Shown here piece after piece: positions 34,461 to 42,012 of a stretch of DNA of 64,000 nucleotides; position 1 is the first letter of the stretch, and each line of letters begins with the position of its first letter. Position numbers and translations under genes: made by a program. The notes under the pieces were generated by a model. It saw only the letters and a list, made by a program, of their open reading frames with translations. It was not told where the DNA came from and ran no database searches. Source of the stretch: CAWJFJ01 sp963800065 (GTDB lineage Bacteria > Actinomycetota > Acidimicrobiia > Acidimicrobiales > UBA8190); assembly GCA_963800065.1 (NCBI GenBank), contig CAWCZO010000011.1:248001-312000 (forward strand), given 5' to 3'.

Positions 34461-35366
34461 CTATGCCCGGCCGGACCGCATCAGCTGACCGGGTAAGGTC
34501 CGACCCATCAGGGCCTCGAGATCGAGCGAAATCTTGATGAGAGCGTCGAGGTCGATGCCGGTGTCGGCTCCGAGGGAATCGAGAAGGTAGACGGCGTCTT
34601 CCGTGGGGATGTTGCCGGTGGCACCCGGGGCGAACGGGCATCCACCGAGGCCGCCGATGGACGCATCAAATCGCCGGACTCCCTGCTGGGCGGCGACGAC
34701 CAGATTGGCCAATCCGGTGCCTCGGGTGTTGTGAAGGTGGAGGGCGATATCTGAGGGCCCGATATGGCCGGCGTCCAGGACGTCGATGAGATCGGTGATC
34801 GATCGCGGCACCGCCATGCCGGTGGTGTCCGCAAAGGAGAACGCGGTCACCCCGACTCCCCGGAGTCGCTTCGTCAGATCCCTCGTGCGGGTTGGACTGA
34901 TTGATCCCTCGTACGGGCAGCCGAAGGCGGTGGCGACGATGGCCTCGACGGGGATGTGGGCGGTCCGGGCCAGCGCCACGATGGCCGCGATCTGTTCCAC
35001 GGAGTCGTCGATCGACATCTTGAGGTTGCGCGCGTTATGAGTGGCCGACACGCTGACCACCACTTCGAGCTCGTCCACGCCCGCCTCGACGGCGAGCCGG
35101 GCGCCGTGAAGATTGGGGACGAGCACCCGGTACCGGATTCCGTTGTGTCGCGTGATGGAGCGCAGCACCTGATCGGTGCCGGCCATGGATGGCACAGCGC
35201 CCGGACTCACGAAGGATCCCACTTCGATGGCCTTCAACCCGGTCGCGGCGAGAGCGTCGACGAGGCGGACGCGCTCACCGATGGGAATAGGAGGTTCGTT
35301 CTGGAGTCCGTCACGCGGTCCGACCTCGCGCACTTCGCTCGAGGTCGGATAGGAGCTACTGCCCAT
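34461..35366 (-). CDS. mvaB: Hydroxymethylglutaryl-CoA lyase-like enzyme
   Basis: The 301-residue TIM-barrel protein begins VREVGPRDGLQNEP, with the catalytic Arg-Asp pair R18-D19, and continues with KAIEVGSFVSPGAVPSMAGT. The metal-binding HLHNTRG segment and the glycine loop GLGGCPFAPGATGNIPTED with its catalytic Cys are intact. HMG-CoA lyases cleave (S)-3-hydroxy-3-methylglutaryl-CoA to acetyl-CoA and acetoacetate. Close relatives act on other 3-hydroxyacyl-CoAs (for example citramalyl-CoA). It is divergent from a GntR regulator and near a class III CoA-transferase, which fits activation plus cleavage of a free dicarboxylic acid. The exact substrate is inference. Confidence 0.86.
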   Translation of the reverse strand: MGSSSYPTSSEVREVGPRDGLQNEPPIPIGERVRLVDALAATGLKAIEVGSFVSPGAVPSMAGTDQVLRSITRHNGIRYRVLVPNLHGARLAVEAGVDELEVVVSVSATHNARNLKMSIDDSVEQIAAIVALARTAHIPVEAIVATAFGCPYEGSISPTRTRDLTKRLRGVGVTAFSFADTTGMAVPRSITDLIDVLDAGHIGPSDIALHLHNTRGTGLANLVVAAQQGVRRFDASIGGLGGCPFAPGATGNIPTEDAVYLLDSLGADTGIDLDALIKISLDLEALMGRTLPGQLMRSGRA

Positions 35367-35427
35367 CGACGGCTCGCTCGTCGGTCAACGCCCACCGCAA
35401 CGGAGGGGGAAGCCACCGGCCGGTATC

Positions 35428-36162
35428 ATGCGAGAAATGCCCAGAGAGAACGCCATGAGCGCGTATCAGCAGATCCGCCAAGGAATCGTCGAGGGTGTGT
35501 ACCGACCCGGTGAGCGGATCGTCGAGACGCGTTTGGCCGACGACCTGCAGTTGTCGCGGACGCCGATCCGTGAGGCGATCAGAATGCTGCAATCCGAGGG
35601 GCTGGTCCACTCGCTGCCCAACCGCGGAGCGACGGTGCGGGCGTTGACGGCGGAGGACATCGGCGATCTCTATGAGGTGCGCGGTCGGTTGGAGGCTCTG
35701 GCCGGTGAGCTGGCCGCCCGCCGGGCGACGGCAGAACAGATCGATCGCCTCGGCGCGGCCGAGGCGGCATTTGCCGCCGCGGTGAGGAACATGGATATCA
35801 ACGACATCGAGGCCATCCGTACCGTGTTCCGCTTGAACGACGACTTCCACGCCATCATGCTCGAAGGAGCACACAACGGCCGCCTGGCCCAGACGTTGAT
35901 TCGCACGGTCGACCATCCGCTCGTGTTCCAGGCTTTCCGTCACTACAACCTGCCTGCCATGCGGCGTTCGGCCCAATTCCACCGCCTCATCTTCGAGGCC
36001 ATCAGGGCGGGTGAGCCCGCTCGCGCCGCCAACCTGGTGCTCGAGCATGTCCTGCAGGGACGAGACCAGCTGCTGGCCGTCGTGGGCGATTCCCCGTCGA
36101 TCGACGCCCTCTTCGACCTGCCGGCACCGGCGGCGACGGGAACCAGTCACCGAATCACCTGA
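35428..36162 (+). CDS. GntR family regulator, FadR/FCD type
   Basis: Possible starts are ATG 35428, 35437 and 35455; the last has AGAGAGAACGCC in front, the first is listed. The winged helix reads YQQIRQGIVEGVYRPGERIV, LADDLQLSRTPIREAIRMLQ and HSLPNRGATVRALTAEDIG. The FCD ligand domain contains conserved His and Asp residues for a metal/carboxylate site (RLNDDFHAIMLEGAHNGRL, FHRLIFEAIRAGEPARAANL). It probably represses the neighbouring lyase and CoA-transferase genes and responds to a carboxylic acid or acyl-CoA. Its last 16 bp overlap the convergent CoA-transferase gene. Confidence 0.88.
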   Translation: MREMPRENAMSAYQQIRQGIVEGVYRPGERIVETRLADDLQLSRTPIREAIRMLQSEGLVHSLPNRGATVRALTAEDIGDLYEVRGRLEALAGELAARRATAEQIDRLGAAEAAFAAAVRNMDINDIEAIRTVFRLNDDFHAIMLEGAHNGRLAQTLIRTVDHPLVFQAFRHYNLPAMRRSAQFHRLIFEAIRAGEPARAANLVLEHVLQGRDQLLAVVGDSPSIDALFDLPAPAATGTSHRIT

Positions 36163-37346
36163 TCGGCCCTGAGCTGGTCGATCTGATCCCCACCGAGACC
36201 GACCACCGACTGGAGCACGGCGTCGGTATCGGCGCCCAGCGCCGGGCCGGGGGAGCGGATGGATCCGGGCGTGCGCGAGAAGCGTGGGACCACCCCGGGC
36301 ATGGGTACCACCTGTCCGTTGCCCGCCGTCATCCGGACGATCATGTCGCGCCCTCTGTACTGCTCGTCCTCCAGGGCATCCATGGCCGAGTAGACCCGTC
36401 CGCTGGGTACCCGGTGGGCGGCCATGACGCCGAGAACGTGACTGCTCGAAAATTGCGACGTCCATGTGGCGATGAGCCGGTCGAGCTCGGCGGCGTTGTC
36501 GCCCCGGGCTTGGTGCGTGTGGAACCGGGGATCGTCGGCCAGCTGCGGCTTATCCATGGCCTGACAGAGACGGGCGAAGACCCCGTCGGCATTGGCGGCG
36601 ATGAGCACCTCGGCGCCGTCGGTCGTGGGATAGGCGTTCGAAGGGGCCACTCCGGCGAGAACCCCGCCGCTGCGGCCCCGCACGACACCGGACACCTCGG
36701 CATCGGCCAGGCTCGACTCCATGAGGGCGGCCACGGCCTCGTAGAGGGCGACGTCGACCTCCTGCCCCTTCCCACTGGTGGCTCGCTCGTGGACAGCGGC
36801 GAGGGCTCCTATCACCGCGAACATGGCGGCCAGTGAGTCGCCCAGGCTGATCCCGGTCCGGCACGACGGTCCGCCATCGGGACCGGTGGTGTGGCGAATC
36901 CCGCCCATTGCCTCACCGATGCTCCCGAATCCCGACTCCGCCGCCTTGGGGCCAGTACGGCCGTAGCCCGAGATGTGCACCATGATCAGACGGGGGTTCT
37001 CGGCCGCCAGACTCTGGTACCCCAGACCCCAACGCTCGAGCTGTCCGGGAAGGTAGTTCTGGATGACGATGTCGGCGGTGAGGGCCAGACGCCTGACGAC
37101 ACCGGCACCGGCCTCGGTGTTCAGGTCCACCACCACCGATCGCTTGTTGCGGGCGATGCTCGTCCACCACAGCGATTCACCGGCGTGCAGGACACCCCAG
37201 CGCCGCAGCGGGTCGCCGGCGGGCGCCTCGATCTTGATGACCTCCGCTCCGTAGTCGCCCAGCAATTGGCCACCAAAGGGACCGGCGATGAGGCTCCCCA
37301 GCTCGAGGACGCGGAGCCCGCACAGGGGACCAGGCACGTTGGACAT
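36147..37346 (-). CDS. Class III (CaiB/BaiF, formyl-CoA-transferase-like) CoA-transferase
   Basis: The start ATG 37346 (MSNVPGPLCGLRVLELGSLI) is chosen over ATG 37418, which adds an unrelated 24-residue tail. The 399-residue protein shows LIAGPFGGQLLGDYGAEVIK and IEAPAGDPLR for CoA binding, VVVDLNTEAG, and the catalytic Asp in ISLGDSLAAM. Class III enzymes move CoA from succinyl-CoA or another donor to a free acid. With the HMG-CoA-lyase-like enzyme close by, a succinyl-CoA:dicarboxylate route is plausible. Confidence 0.9.
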   Translation of the reverse strand: MSNVPGPLCGLRVLELGSLIAGPFGGQLLGDYGAEVIKIEAPAGDPLRRWGVLHAGESLWWTSIARNKRSVVVDLNTEAGAGVVRRLALTADIVIQNYLPGQLERWGLGYQSLAAENPRLIMVHISGYGRTGPKAAESGFGSIGEAMGGIRHTTGPDGGPSCRTGISLGDSLAAMFAVIGALAAVHERATSGKGQEVDVALYEAVAALMESSLADAEVSGVVRGRSGGVLAGVAPSNAYPTTDGAEVLIAANADGVFARLCQAMDKPQLADDPRFHTHQARGDNAAELDRLIATWTSQFSSSHVLGVMAAHRVPSGRVYSAMDALEDEQYRGRDMIVRMTAGNGQVVPMPGVVPRFSRTPGSIRSPGPALGADTDAVLQSVVGLGGDQIDQLRADQVIR

Positions 37347-37354
37347 CGCGTCCG

Positions 37355-37364
37355 AGTGTATGCA
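37355..37364. repeat. Direct repeat AGTGTATGCA (unit 1)
   Basis: AGTGTATGCA here and at 37418-37427 bracket the divergent promoter region of the CoA-transferase and VOC genes. The core TGTATGCA is a TG-N-AT-N-CA palindrome like FadR-family operators, so it may be the target of the GntR at 35428 (inference). Confidence 0.5.
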
Positions 37365-37417
37365 ATGGGAACCTGTATCTGCCAAGATAGGCAGGAAGGG
37401 TGGGTCCTGGTGGGACA

Positions 37418-37427
37418 AGTGTATGCA
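37418..37427. repeat. Direct repeat AGTGTATGCA (unit 2)
   Basis: Second copy of the palindromic-core repeat, directly upstream of the VOC gene start; unit 1 lies 63 bp away, just before the CoA-transferase start. Confidence 0.5.
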
Positions 37428-37437
37428 GGGGGTGAGC

Positions 37438-38016
37438 GTGGAACCTCACGATGGGCAATCGTTTGATCTGCAGGGGGTCAGTCACCTTGCCCTGGTGTGC
37501 AGCGACATGGCTCGGACCGTCGAGTTCTATTCCACTGTCCTGGGGCTCAAGCTGATCAAGACCCTCGAACTTCCGGCCGGGATCGGTCAGCATTTCTTCT
37601 TCGACATCGGCAATGGGGATTCTCTCGCTTTCTTCTGGTTTGCCGACGCCCCCGGTCCGGCGCCGGGTGTCGCCGCCCCCGTCGCCCGGCCGGACAACGG
37701 AGAGTCGACGTCGGCGGTGGGATCGATGAACCACATCGCCTTCCAGGTGGCCCCCGAGAAAATCGAGACCTATCGGCAGCGGCTCGTCGACTACGGCGTG
37801 GACTGCTCCGTGGTGGTCAATCACGATGACAGCGAATGGACGGTGTCTGAGGAGATGCATCCAGGAGTGTTTGTTCGCTCGGTGTACTTCCAGGACCCTG
37901 ACGGCATCCTTCTCGAGCTGGCGGCGTGGACGAGGTCCTTCGGGGAAGGCGATGTCACCCACGAACCGGCCACTGCGAAACACACCGCGGCCGTGACGTC
38001 TGTGCCGGAGGCCTGA
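37438..38016 (+). CDS. VOC (glyoxalase/bleomycin-resistance) superfamily protein
   Basis: GTG 37438 has GGGGG 6-10 nt upstream; ATG 37423 is an alternative five codons earlier. The 192-residue protein has two beta-alpha-beta-beta-beta halves: VSHLALVCSDMARTVEFYST (His metal ligand), then GSMNHIAFQVAPEKIETYRQ and YFQDPDGILLELAAW with a metal Glu. Members isomerise, epimerise or cleave C-C bonds beside a metal ion (glyoxalase I, methylmalonyl-CoA epimerase, dioxygenases). The stop is directly followed by the GTG of the CMD-like gene, so the two are translated together. Confidence 0.8.
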   Translation: MEPHDGQSFDLQGVSHLALVCSDMARTVEFYSTVLGLKLIKTLELPAGIGQHFFFDIGNGDSLAFFWFADAPGPAPGVAAPVARPDNGESTSAVGSMNHIAFQVAPEKIETYRQRLVDYGVDCSVVVNHDDSEWTVSEEMHPGVFVRSVYFQDPDGILLELAAWTRSFGEGDVTHEPATAKHTAAVTSVPEA

Positions 38017-38688
38017 GTGTCGCGCCTGCGGCAAGTGGGTCGCTCCGAGACGAACGATCCCATCGTGACGGGAATGTACGACATCGTTTTCGGCAAAGGC
38101 GTCGATCCAGCCGAGGGGACGAGCACGGGAAGCCAGGGGGATTGGTGGACCACATACGCACTGGTGCCCGATGTCCTGGAACATGCGGTAGCCGGCTTTG
38201 TGTTGTATCGGAGCCCGGAGAGGAAATTGGACGGCGTGCTGCGGGAGCTGGCGCAAGCCAGGGTCGGCTGGGCCGTGGGCAGCACCTTCGTCTACTCCCA
38301 ACACGTCCAATCGCTGCGGGGTCTGCATGCCGATCCGACCAAGATCGCCGACATCCCTGCCTGGGCGGCATCAGATGCCTATACCCTCGTCGAGCGGGCC
38401 GTACTCGCCTACGCAGACGCCATCGCTTTTGACGGCGGCCGGGTGAGCGACGAACTTTTCGCCGTCCTCCAGGCGCAGCTGTCCGACGAAGCGCTCCTCG
38501 AACTCACCTACGTGACGGCCATGTATCTCCAGCATGCGGTGATCAGTCGGGCTCTTCGGCTCGAATGGGACGATCGCCCCGAGCCGGTTGTCGAGATCGA
38601 TCCACCAGAGGACTTCGACGCCGAGCACTACATGGAGGTCGGTTCCGAACCAGATGCCAGACAAAAGCTCCGCGACGCCCGGAGATGA
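38017..38688 (+). CDS. Carboxymuconolactone decarboxylase-like (AhpD fold) protein lacking Cys
   Basis: GTG 38017 abuts the VOC stop. The 223-residue protein has the CMD/AhpD helix-bundle pattern: RELAQARVGWAVGSTFVYSQ, HVQSLRGLHADPTKIADIPA, LVERAVLAYADAIAFDGGRV. In alkyl-hydroperoxidase members the central helix has C-x2-C and a His; here the matching segment reads STFVYSQH with no cysteine at all, so peroxidatic chemistry is excluded and only the His remains. It may act as a decarboxylase/hydrolase-type member. The stop overlaps the start of the SnoaL-like gene (ATGA). Confidence 0.77.
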   Translation: MSRLRQVGRSETNDPIVTGMYDIVFGKGVDPAEGTSTGSQGDWWTTYALVPDVLEHAVAGFVLYRSPERKLDGVLRELAQARVGWAVGSTFVYSQHVQSLRGLHADPTKIADIPAWAASDAYTLVERAVLAYADAIAFDGGRVSDELFAVLQAQLSDEALLELTYVTAMYLQHAVISRALRLEWDDRPEPVVEIDPPEDFDAEHYMEVGSEPDARQKLRDARR

Positions 38689-39106
38689 TCGCACACGAAG
38701 GCACGGCGTCGGCTGTTGCGGTACTCGACCGATTCTTCGCCGCCATCGAGGCGGGCGACATCGATGCCGTCGAACAAATCTATGACCCGGATGTGAAGGT
38801 GTGGCTCAACGTCACTTCTCAGGCGATCAATCGGGAGCAGAGTCTTGGAGTTCTGCGGTACTTCACTAAGCGATTGGTGGGGATGCGCTACGAGATCCTG
38901 GAACGGAGGACGTGGGACGGTGGTGCTGTGCAGCGTCACGTGGTGCGCGGCCAAGTGGGAGATCGCGCATTGACGATCCAGGCGTGCATCGTCTTCCATC
39001 TTGCTGATGGGCTCATCACCCATGTCTACGAGTACCTCGACGCCAAGGAGACCGCGAACGCATTCGGGATAGGCGACGAACGCCTATATGGACCTAGGAG
39101 TGGCTC
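38685..39106 (+). pseudogene. SnoaL-like (NTF2 fold) gene, 3' end cut off by IS insertion
   Basis: ATG 38685 overlaps the previous stop. The reading VLDRFFAAIEAGDIDAVEQI, YDPDVKVWLNVTSQAINREQ and VFHLADGLITHVYEYLDAKE is the nuclear-transport-factor-2-like fold of SnoaL cyclases/isomerases and related small enzymes. At codon 141 the gene is split by the IS at 39107. In its present form the frame runs 50 codons into the IS and stops at 39257. Removing the IS and one GCTC copy restores a frame that ends at TAA 40396-40398 (about 155 residues). The catalytic fold is nearly complete, so residual function is possible. Confidence 0.75.
39103..39106. repeat. Target-site duplication, left (GCTC)
   Basis: GCTC before the IS left end, repeated at 40349-40352 after its right end. 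Confidence 0.8.
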
Positions 39107-39186
39107 TGACCTGACCCCATCCAGCGGATCCACCACCTTCGAGAGTCCTCTTGCCCACCATGTTGGGCGGAAGGAGGATGATCAAG

Positions 39187-39465
39187 GTGAAACACCGACG
39201 TCATACACCCGAGCAGGTCGTTCGGAAGCTGCGCGAGGCCGATCGCCTGCTTGGTGAAGGAGCCGACATCGCCGCCGTGGCCCGGCACCTCGAGATCTCC
39301 GAACAGACCTACCACCGTTGGCGCCAGCAATACGGATCGATGCAGGCCGACGACGTGAAGCGGCTGAAGGAGCTCGAGCACGAGAACACCCGGCTGAAGC
39401 GAATTGTGGCCGACCAGGCCCTCGACATCGTGGCCTTGAAGGATGTGGCTGAGGGAAAATTCTGA
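39187..39465 (+). CDS. IS3-family transposase OrfA (second IS type)
   Basis: GTG 39187 is chosen because GGAGG lies 9 nt upstream; ATG 39178 is too close to it. The 92-residue protein has the HTH segment VKHRRHTPEQVVRKLREADR to SEQTYHRWRQQYGS and a coiled coil KRLKELEHENTRLKRIVADQ. It ends GKF just after the slippery site. Confidence 0.9.
   Translation: MKHRRHTPEQVVRKLREADRLLGEGADIAAVARHLEISEQTYHRWRQQYGSMQADDVKRLKELEHENTRLKRIVADQALDIVALKDVAEGKF
39453..39459 (+). promoter_or_regulatory. Programmed -1 frameshift heptamer GGGAAAA
   Basis: In the OrfA frame the codons are G GGA AAA TTC TGA; slipping back one base leads into GKILSPARRR of OrfB. The position relative to the OrfA stop is the same as in the other IS type (GGGAAAC). 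Confidence 0.7.
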
Positions 39466-39494
39466 GCCCGGCACGGCGCCGTCGGGCGGTTCAG

Positions 39495-40334
39495 ATGATC
39501 CAAGAGAGACACGGGTTCTCCGAGCGCCGGGCCTGCAGACTTCTAGGCCAACCCCGTTCCACCCAGAGACGCCCACCGCCACCGGTGCCCGACGAAGAGG
39601 AGCGCATCCGGGCTCGGCTCCGGGCCCTGGCCCGGCAGCGTCCCCGCTATGGGTATCGCCGGATGACCGCTCTCTTGCGAGAGGAGGGCTTCTGCGTCAA
39701 CCACAAGAGGATCCAGCGCCTGTGCCGTGACGAGGGACTTCGCGTGCTCAGGCGCCCGAAGAAGCGTTTCCGGGTCGGCATCTCCACGGTGCCGGCCACT
39801 CGGTTGCGGGCCACCCATCCCGACCACGTCTGGGCCATCGACTTCCTGTTCGACCAGACCGCGGACCTGCGGACGTTGAAGGTCCTGGCCATCACCGACG
39901 AGTTCACGAAGGAGGCCCTCGCCATCGAGGTCGACCGTTCCATCGACGCCGATCACACCGTCAGGACCCTCGACCGGATCGTGGCCCGGACAGGACGGCG
40001 TCCCGAGCTGCTGCGAATGGACAACGGTCCGGAGCTCACCGCGCATGCTCTTCGCGACTGGTGCCGGTTCTCCAGGGCCGGCACGAGCTATATCGAACCG
40101 GGCAGCCCCTGGGAGAACCCCTTCATCGAGTCGTTCAACGGCAAGCTCCGAGACGAACTCCTCGACGGCGAGATCTTCGAGACGCTGCTCGAGGCCCAGA
40201 TCCTGGCCGAGGACTTCCGGATCGACTACAACACCTACAGGCCACACTCATCGCTCGGGTACTTGGCGCCCTCCAGGTTCGCCGAGCGGTGGCACGTCAA
40301 CGAAGCCGGACTCCCAGAGTTGGTGGACTCATAA
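39495..40334 (+). CDS. IS3-family transposase OrfB, DDE integrase core (second IS type)
   Basis: ATG 39495 opens 279 residues, but the main product should be the frameshifted OrfAB. The HTH_21-like part RQRPRYGYRRMTALLREEGF precedes the rve domain: Asp in VWAIDFLFDQTADLR, Asp in LLRMDNGPELTAHAL, Glu in FIESFNGKLRDELL, and YNTYRPHSSLGYLAPSRF at the end. All three catalytic acids are present. Confidence 0.92.
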   Translation: MIQERHGFSERRACRLLGQPRSTQRRPPPPVPDEEERIRARLRALARQRPRYGYRRMTALLREEGFCVNHKRIQRLCRDEGLRVLRRPKKRFRVGISTVPATRLRATHPDHVWAIDFLFDQTADLRTLKVLAITDEFTKEALAIEVDRSIDADHTVRTLDRIVARTGRRPELLRMDNGPELTAHALRDWCRFSRAGTSYIEPGSPWENPFIESFNGKLRDELLDGEIFETLLEAQILAEDFRIDYNTYRPHSSLGYLAPSRFAERWHVNEAGLPELVDS

Positions 40335-40348
40335 TCGGGGGCAGGTCA

Positions 40349-40398
40349 GCTCCGAAGGGGGATCCGAGCCGTCTGTACCGAACTCTGGCCATGAGTAA
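40349..40398 (+). pseudogene. Severed 3' end of the SnoaL-like gene
   Basis: After GCTC the bases continue the SnoaL-like frame as EGGSEPSVPNSGHE and stop at TAA 40396. This piece has no start of its own. It is squeezed between two IS elements (one base after the stop the next IS begins). Confidence 0.7.
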
Positions 40399-40428
40399 CT
40401 GAGGGGTCCCCGATAAGTGGTCCAGGTC

Positions 40429-41256
40429 CTATGCGGGCACTGGTTCGTGTCGGTAGGTCCAGGCTTGGGCGAATTCGCTCGGAGTGAGCTCGCCGTGGGC
40501 ACTGTGGGGGCGGTTGATGTTGTAGTCGATGCGCCAGTCCTCGATGAGGACCTTCGCTTCCAACAGGCTGTCGAACTGCCAGCCGTTGAGCAACTCGTCT
40601 CGCAGCCGGCCGTTGAACGATTCGATCCAGGCGTTCTGCCAGGGTGAACCGGGGTCGATGAAGATCGAGTTCACGCCGTTGAACCGGCACCAGTCGGCCA
40701 CGGCGTAAGCGATGAACTCCGGTCCGTTGTCGAACCTCACGAAGGCCGGTGCTCCCCGTTCGAGGGCCAGGCGCTCCAGGGTGGCCACCACCCGGTCGGC
40801 ATCGATGTTGCGCTCGACGACGATGGCCGGGCACTCCCGGGTGAACTCGTCGACGATGTTAAGCATCTTGAGAGTGCGACCGTCCACGGTCACGTCGAAC
40901 TGGAAGTCGAGGGCCCACAGGGCGTTGGGGGCGATGGGGCTCATAGCCCCCACGGCCGTGCCGATGCCTCGCAGCGGCTTCTTGCGCTTGCGATAGGGCA
41001 CCTTCAAGCCCTCAGAGCGCCATAAACGCTGGATGCGCTTGTCGTTCACCCGCCAGCCCTCCCGGCGGGCCTGCTTGGCTGCCCGGCGCCAGCCCCACCG
41101 GGGCCGGGTGATGGAGAAGGCCCGGAGAAACGCCCGCAGGGCCACCTCGTCGTCCGAGGGGGACGGTTCGACCAGGCGCTGGGTGGAGCGGTGCTGGCCG
41201 ACGACGGCGCACGCTCGACGCTCGGAGACCCCGAACCGCGTCTGCAGCGTCTCCAC
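40429..41256 (-). CDS. IS3-family transposase OrfB (copy 2)
   Basis: Same product as the OrfB at 10761-11588 with PSEFAQAW in place of PSEFARAW. The DDE residues (LWALDFQFD, FVRFDNGPE, WIESFNGRL) are intact. GTG 41256 is the internal start; the OrfAB fusion through the slippery site is the expected active form. Confidence 0.92.
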   Translation of the reverse strand: METLQTRFGVSERRACAVVGQHRSTQRLVEPSPSDDEVALRAFLRAFSITRPRWGWRRAAKQARREGWRVNDKRIQRLWRSEGLKVPYRKRKKPLRGIGTAVGAMSPIAPNALWALDFQFDVTVDGRTLKMLNIVDEFTRECPAIVVERNIDADRVVATLERLALERGAPAFVRFDNGPEFIAYAVADWCRFNGVNSIFIDPGSPWQNAWIESFNGRLRDELLNGWQFDSLLEAKVLIEDWRIDYNINRPHSAHGELTPSEFAQAWTYRHEPVPA

Positions 41257-41279
41257 TGCACAGCGGCGACGGTTCGGGG

Positions 41280-41561
41280 TTAGAAGTTTCCCTCGGCCAG
41301 CTCCTTGAGCATCGCCTTGTCGAGCTCGGCCTCGGCCACGAGCTTCTTCAGCCGGGCGTTCTCGATCTCCAGCTCCTTGAGGCGCTTGGCGTCGTTGGCC
41401 TTCATGCCCCCGTACTGGGCCAGCCACCGGTTCCAGGTCGACTCGGCGATCTCGAGCTGCCGGCACACCTCGTCGAGGTCGGAGCCGCCGGCCATGAGCT
41501 TGTGGCCCTCGGCCAGCTTGCGGATGATCTGGTCGGGCGTGTGTCGCCGCCGTTTGGTCAT
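41280..41561 (-). CDS. IS3-family transposase OrfA (copy 2)
   Basis: 93 residues, identical to the OrfA of copy 1 in translation, with the same GAGGAGG ribosome site and the slippery heptamer GGGAAAC at 41286-41292 on this strand. Confidence 0.92.
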   Translation of the reverse strand: MTKRRRHTPDQIIRKLAEGHKLMAGGSDLDEVCRQLEIAESTWNRWLAQYGGMKANDAKRLKELEIENARLKKLVAEAELDKAMLKELAEGNF

Positions 41562-41829
41562 TGTGCGGTCCTCCTCGCTCCAGTTTGGAGCATCGGACCC
41601 GCACGGGCTGGACCACTATCGGGGGATCACCTCACAACCTCAGGCAGTTCGCGCCCGTCAGGTCGAGGGCGTAAGCGGACGGACTCATAGATGGTCTCGT
41701 AGCTTGATCACGCTCACGCAGCCAATCTGCAGAGCAACTGGGCAGTCAGGTGGTCTGAGTGATCGGCCCTTCCCCGCTGAAAGTCACATCGAGTGAGTAT
41801 CTGTCGGAATATCAAATGTTCCCTGTCGG

Positions 41830-41903
41830 TGGGCGCTGAGGGACTCGAACCCCCGACCTGCTGGTTGTAAGCCAGCTGCTCTGACCAACTGAGCTAAGCG
41901 CCC
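41830..41903 (-). tRNA. tRNA-Val (UAC)
   Basis: The minus strand folds as a cloverleaf: acceptor GGGCGCT paired with the AGCGCCC end, D arm TAGCTCAGTTGGTCAGAGCA, anticodon stem GCTGG/CCAGC with loop CTTACAA (anticodon TAC), and T arm GGGGGTTCGAGTCCC. The discriminator is A. CCA is not fully encoded (ACCG). Confidence 0.93.
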
Positions 41904-42012
41904 GGCGCGTAGAGCCTAATGGTGCGCGTGTCGCACCGGAACAGGCGGCGGTGACGTCCCGTCTTCGCCCACATTCCATGGGCGTCGGTCGGTCGTCGAG
42001 AGAAGGGAATCG

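Larger units (their letters stand above)
39107..40348 (+). mobile_element. IS3-family insertion sequence, second type (1242 bp)
   Basis: The ends are TGACCTGACCCC (left) and GGGGGCAGGTCA (right), imperfect inverted repeats with TG...CA tips. The element is flanked by a perfect 4-bp duplication GCTC. It carries OrfA and OrfB in the -1 arrangement and is clearly different in sequence from the IS at 10383. It appears complete and recent: the duplication is exact and the host gene can be rebuilt by excision. Confidence 0.93.
40400..41634 (-). mobile_element. IS3-family insertion sequence, copy 2 of the first type (1235 bp)
   Basis: Same length and ends as the element at 10383-11617 but in opposite orientation. 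Comparing translations in several phases shows a single residue change (Arg to Gln in the OrfB tail). The flanks are TAAC on the left and CAAC on the right, a possible 4-bp duplication with one mismatch. It inserted immediately after the stop codon of the SnoaL-like gene remnant. Confidence 0.93.

Noticed and set aside
10383..41634. 28.8-kb composite transposon bounded by the two IS copies
   Set aside because: The outer flanks do not match (GGGC versus CAAC), and copy 1 has its own perfect duplication, so the copies inserted separately.
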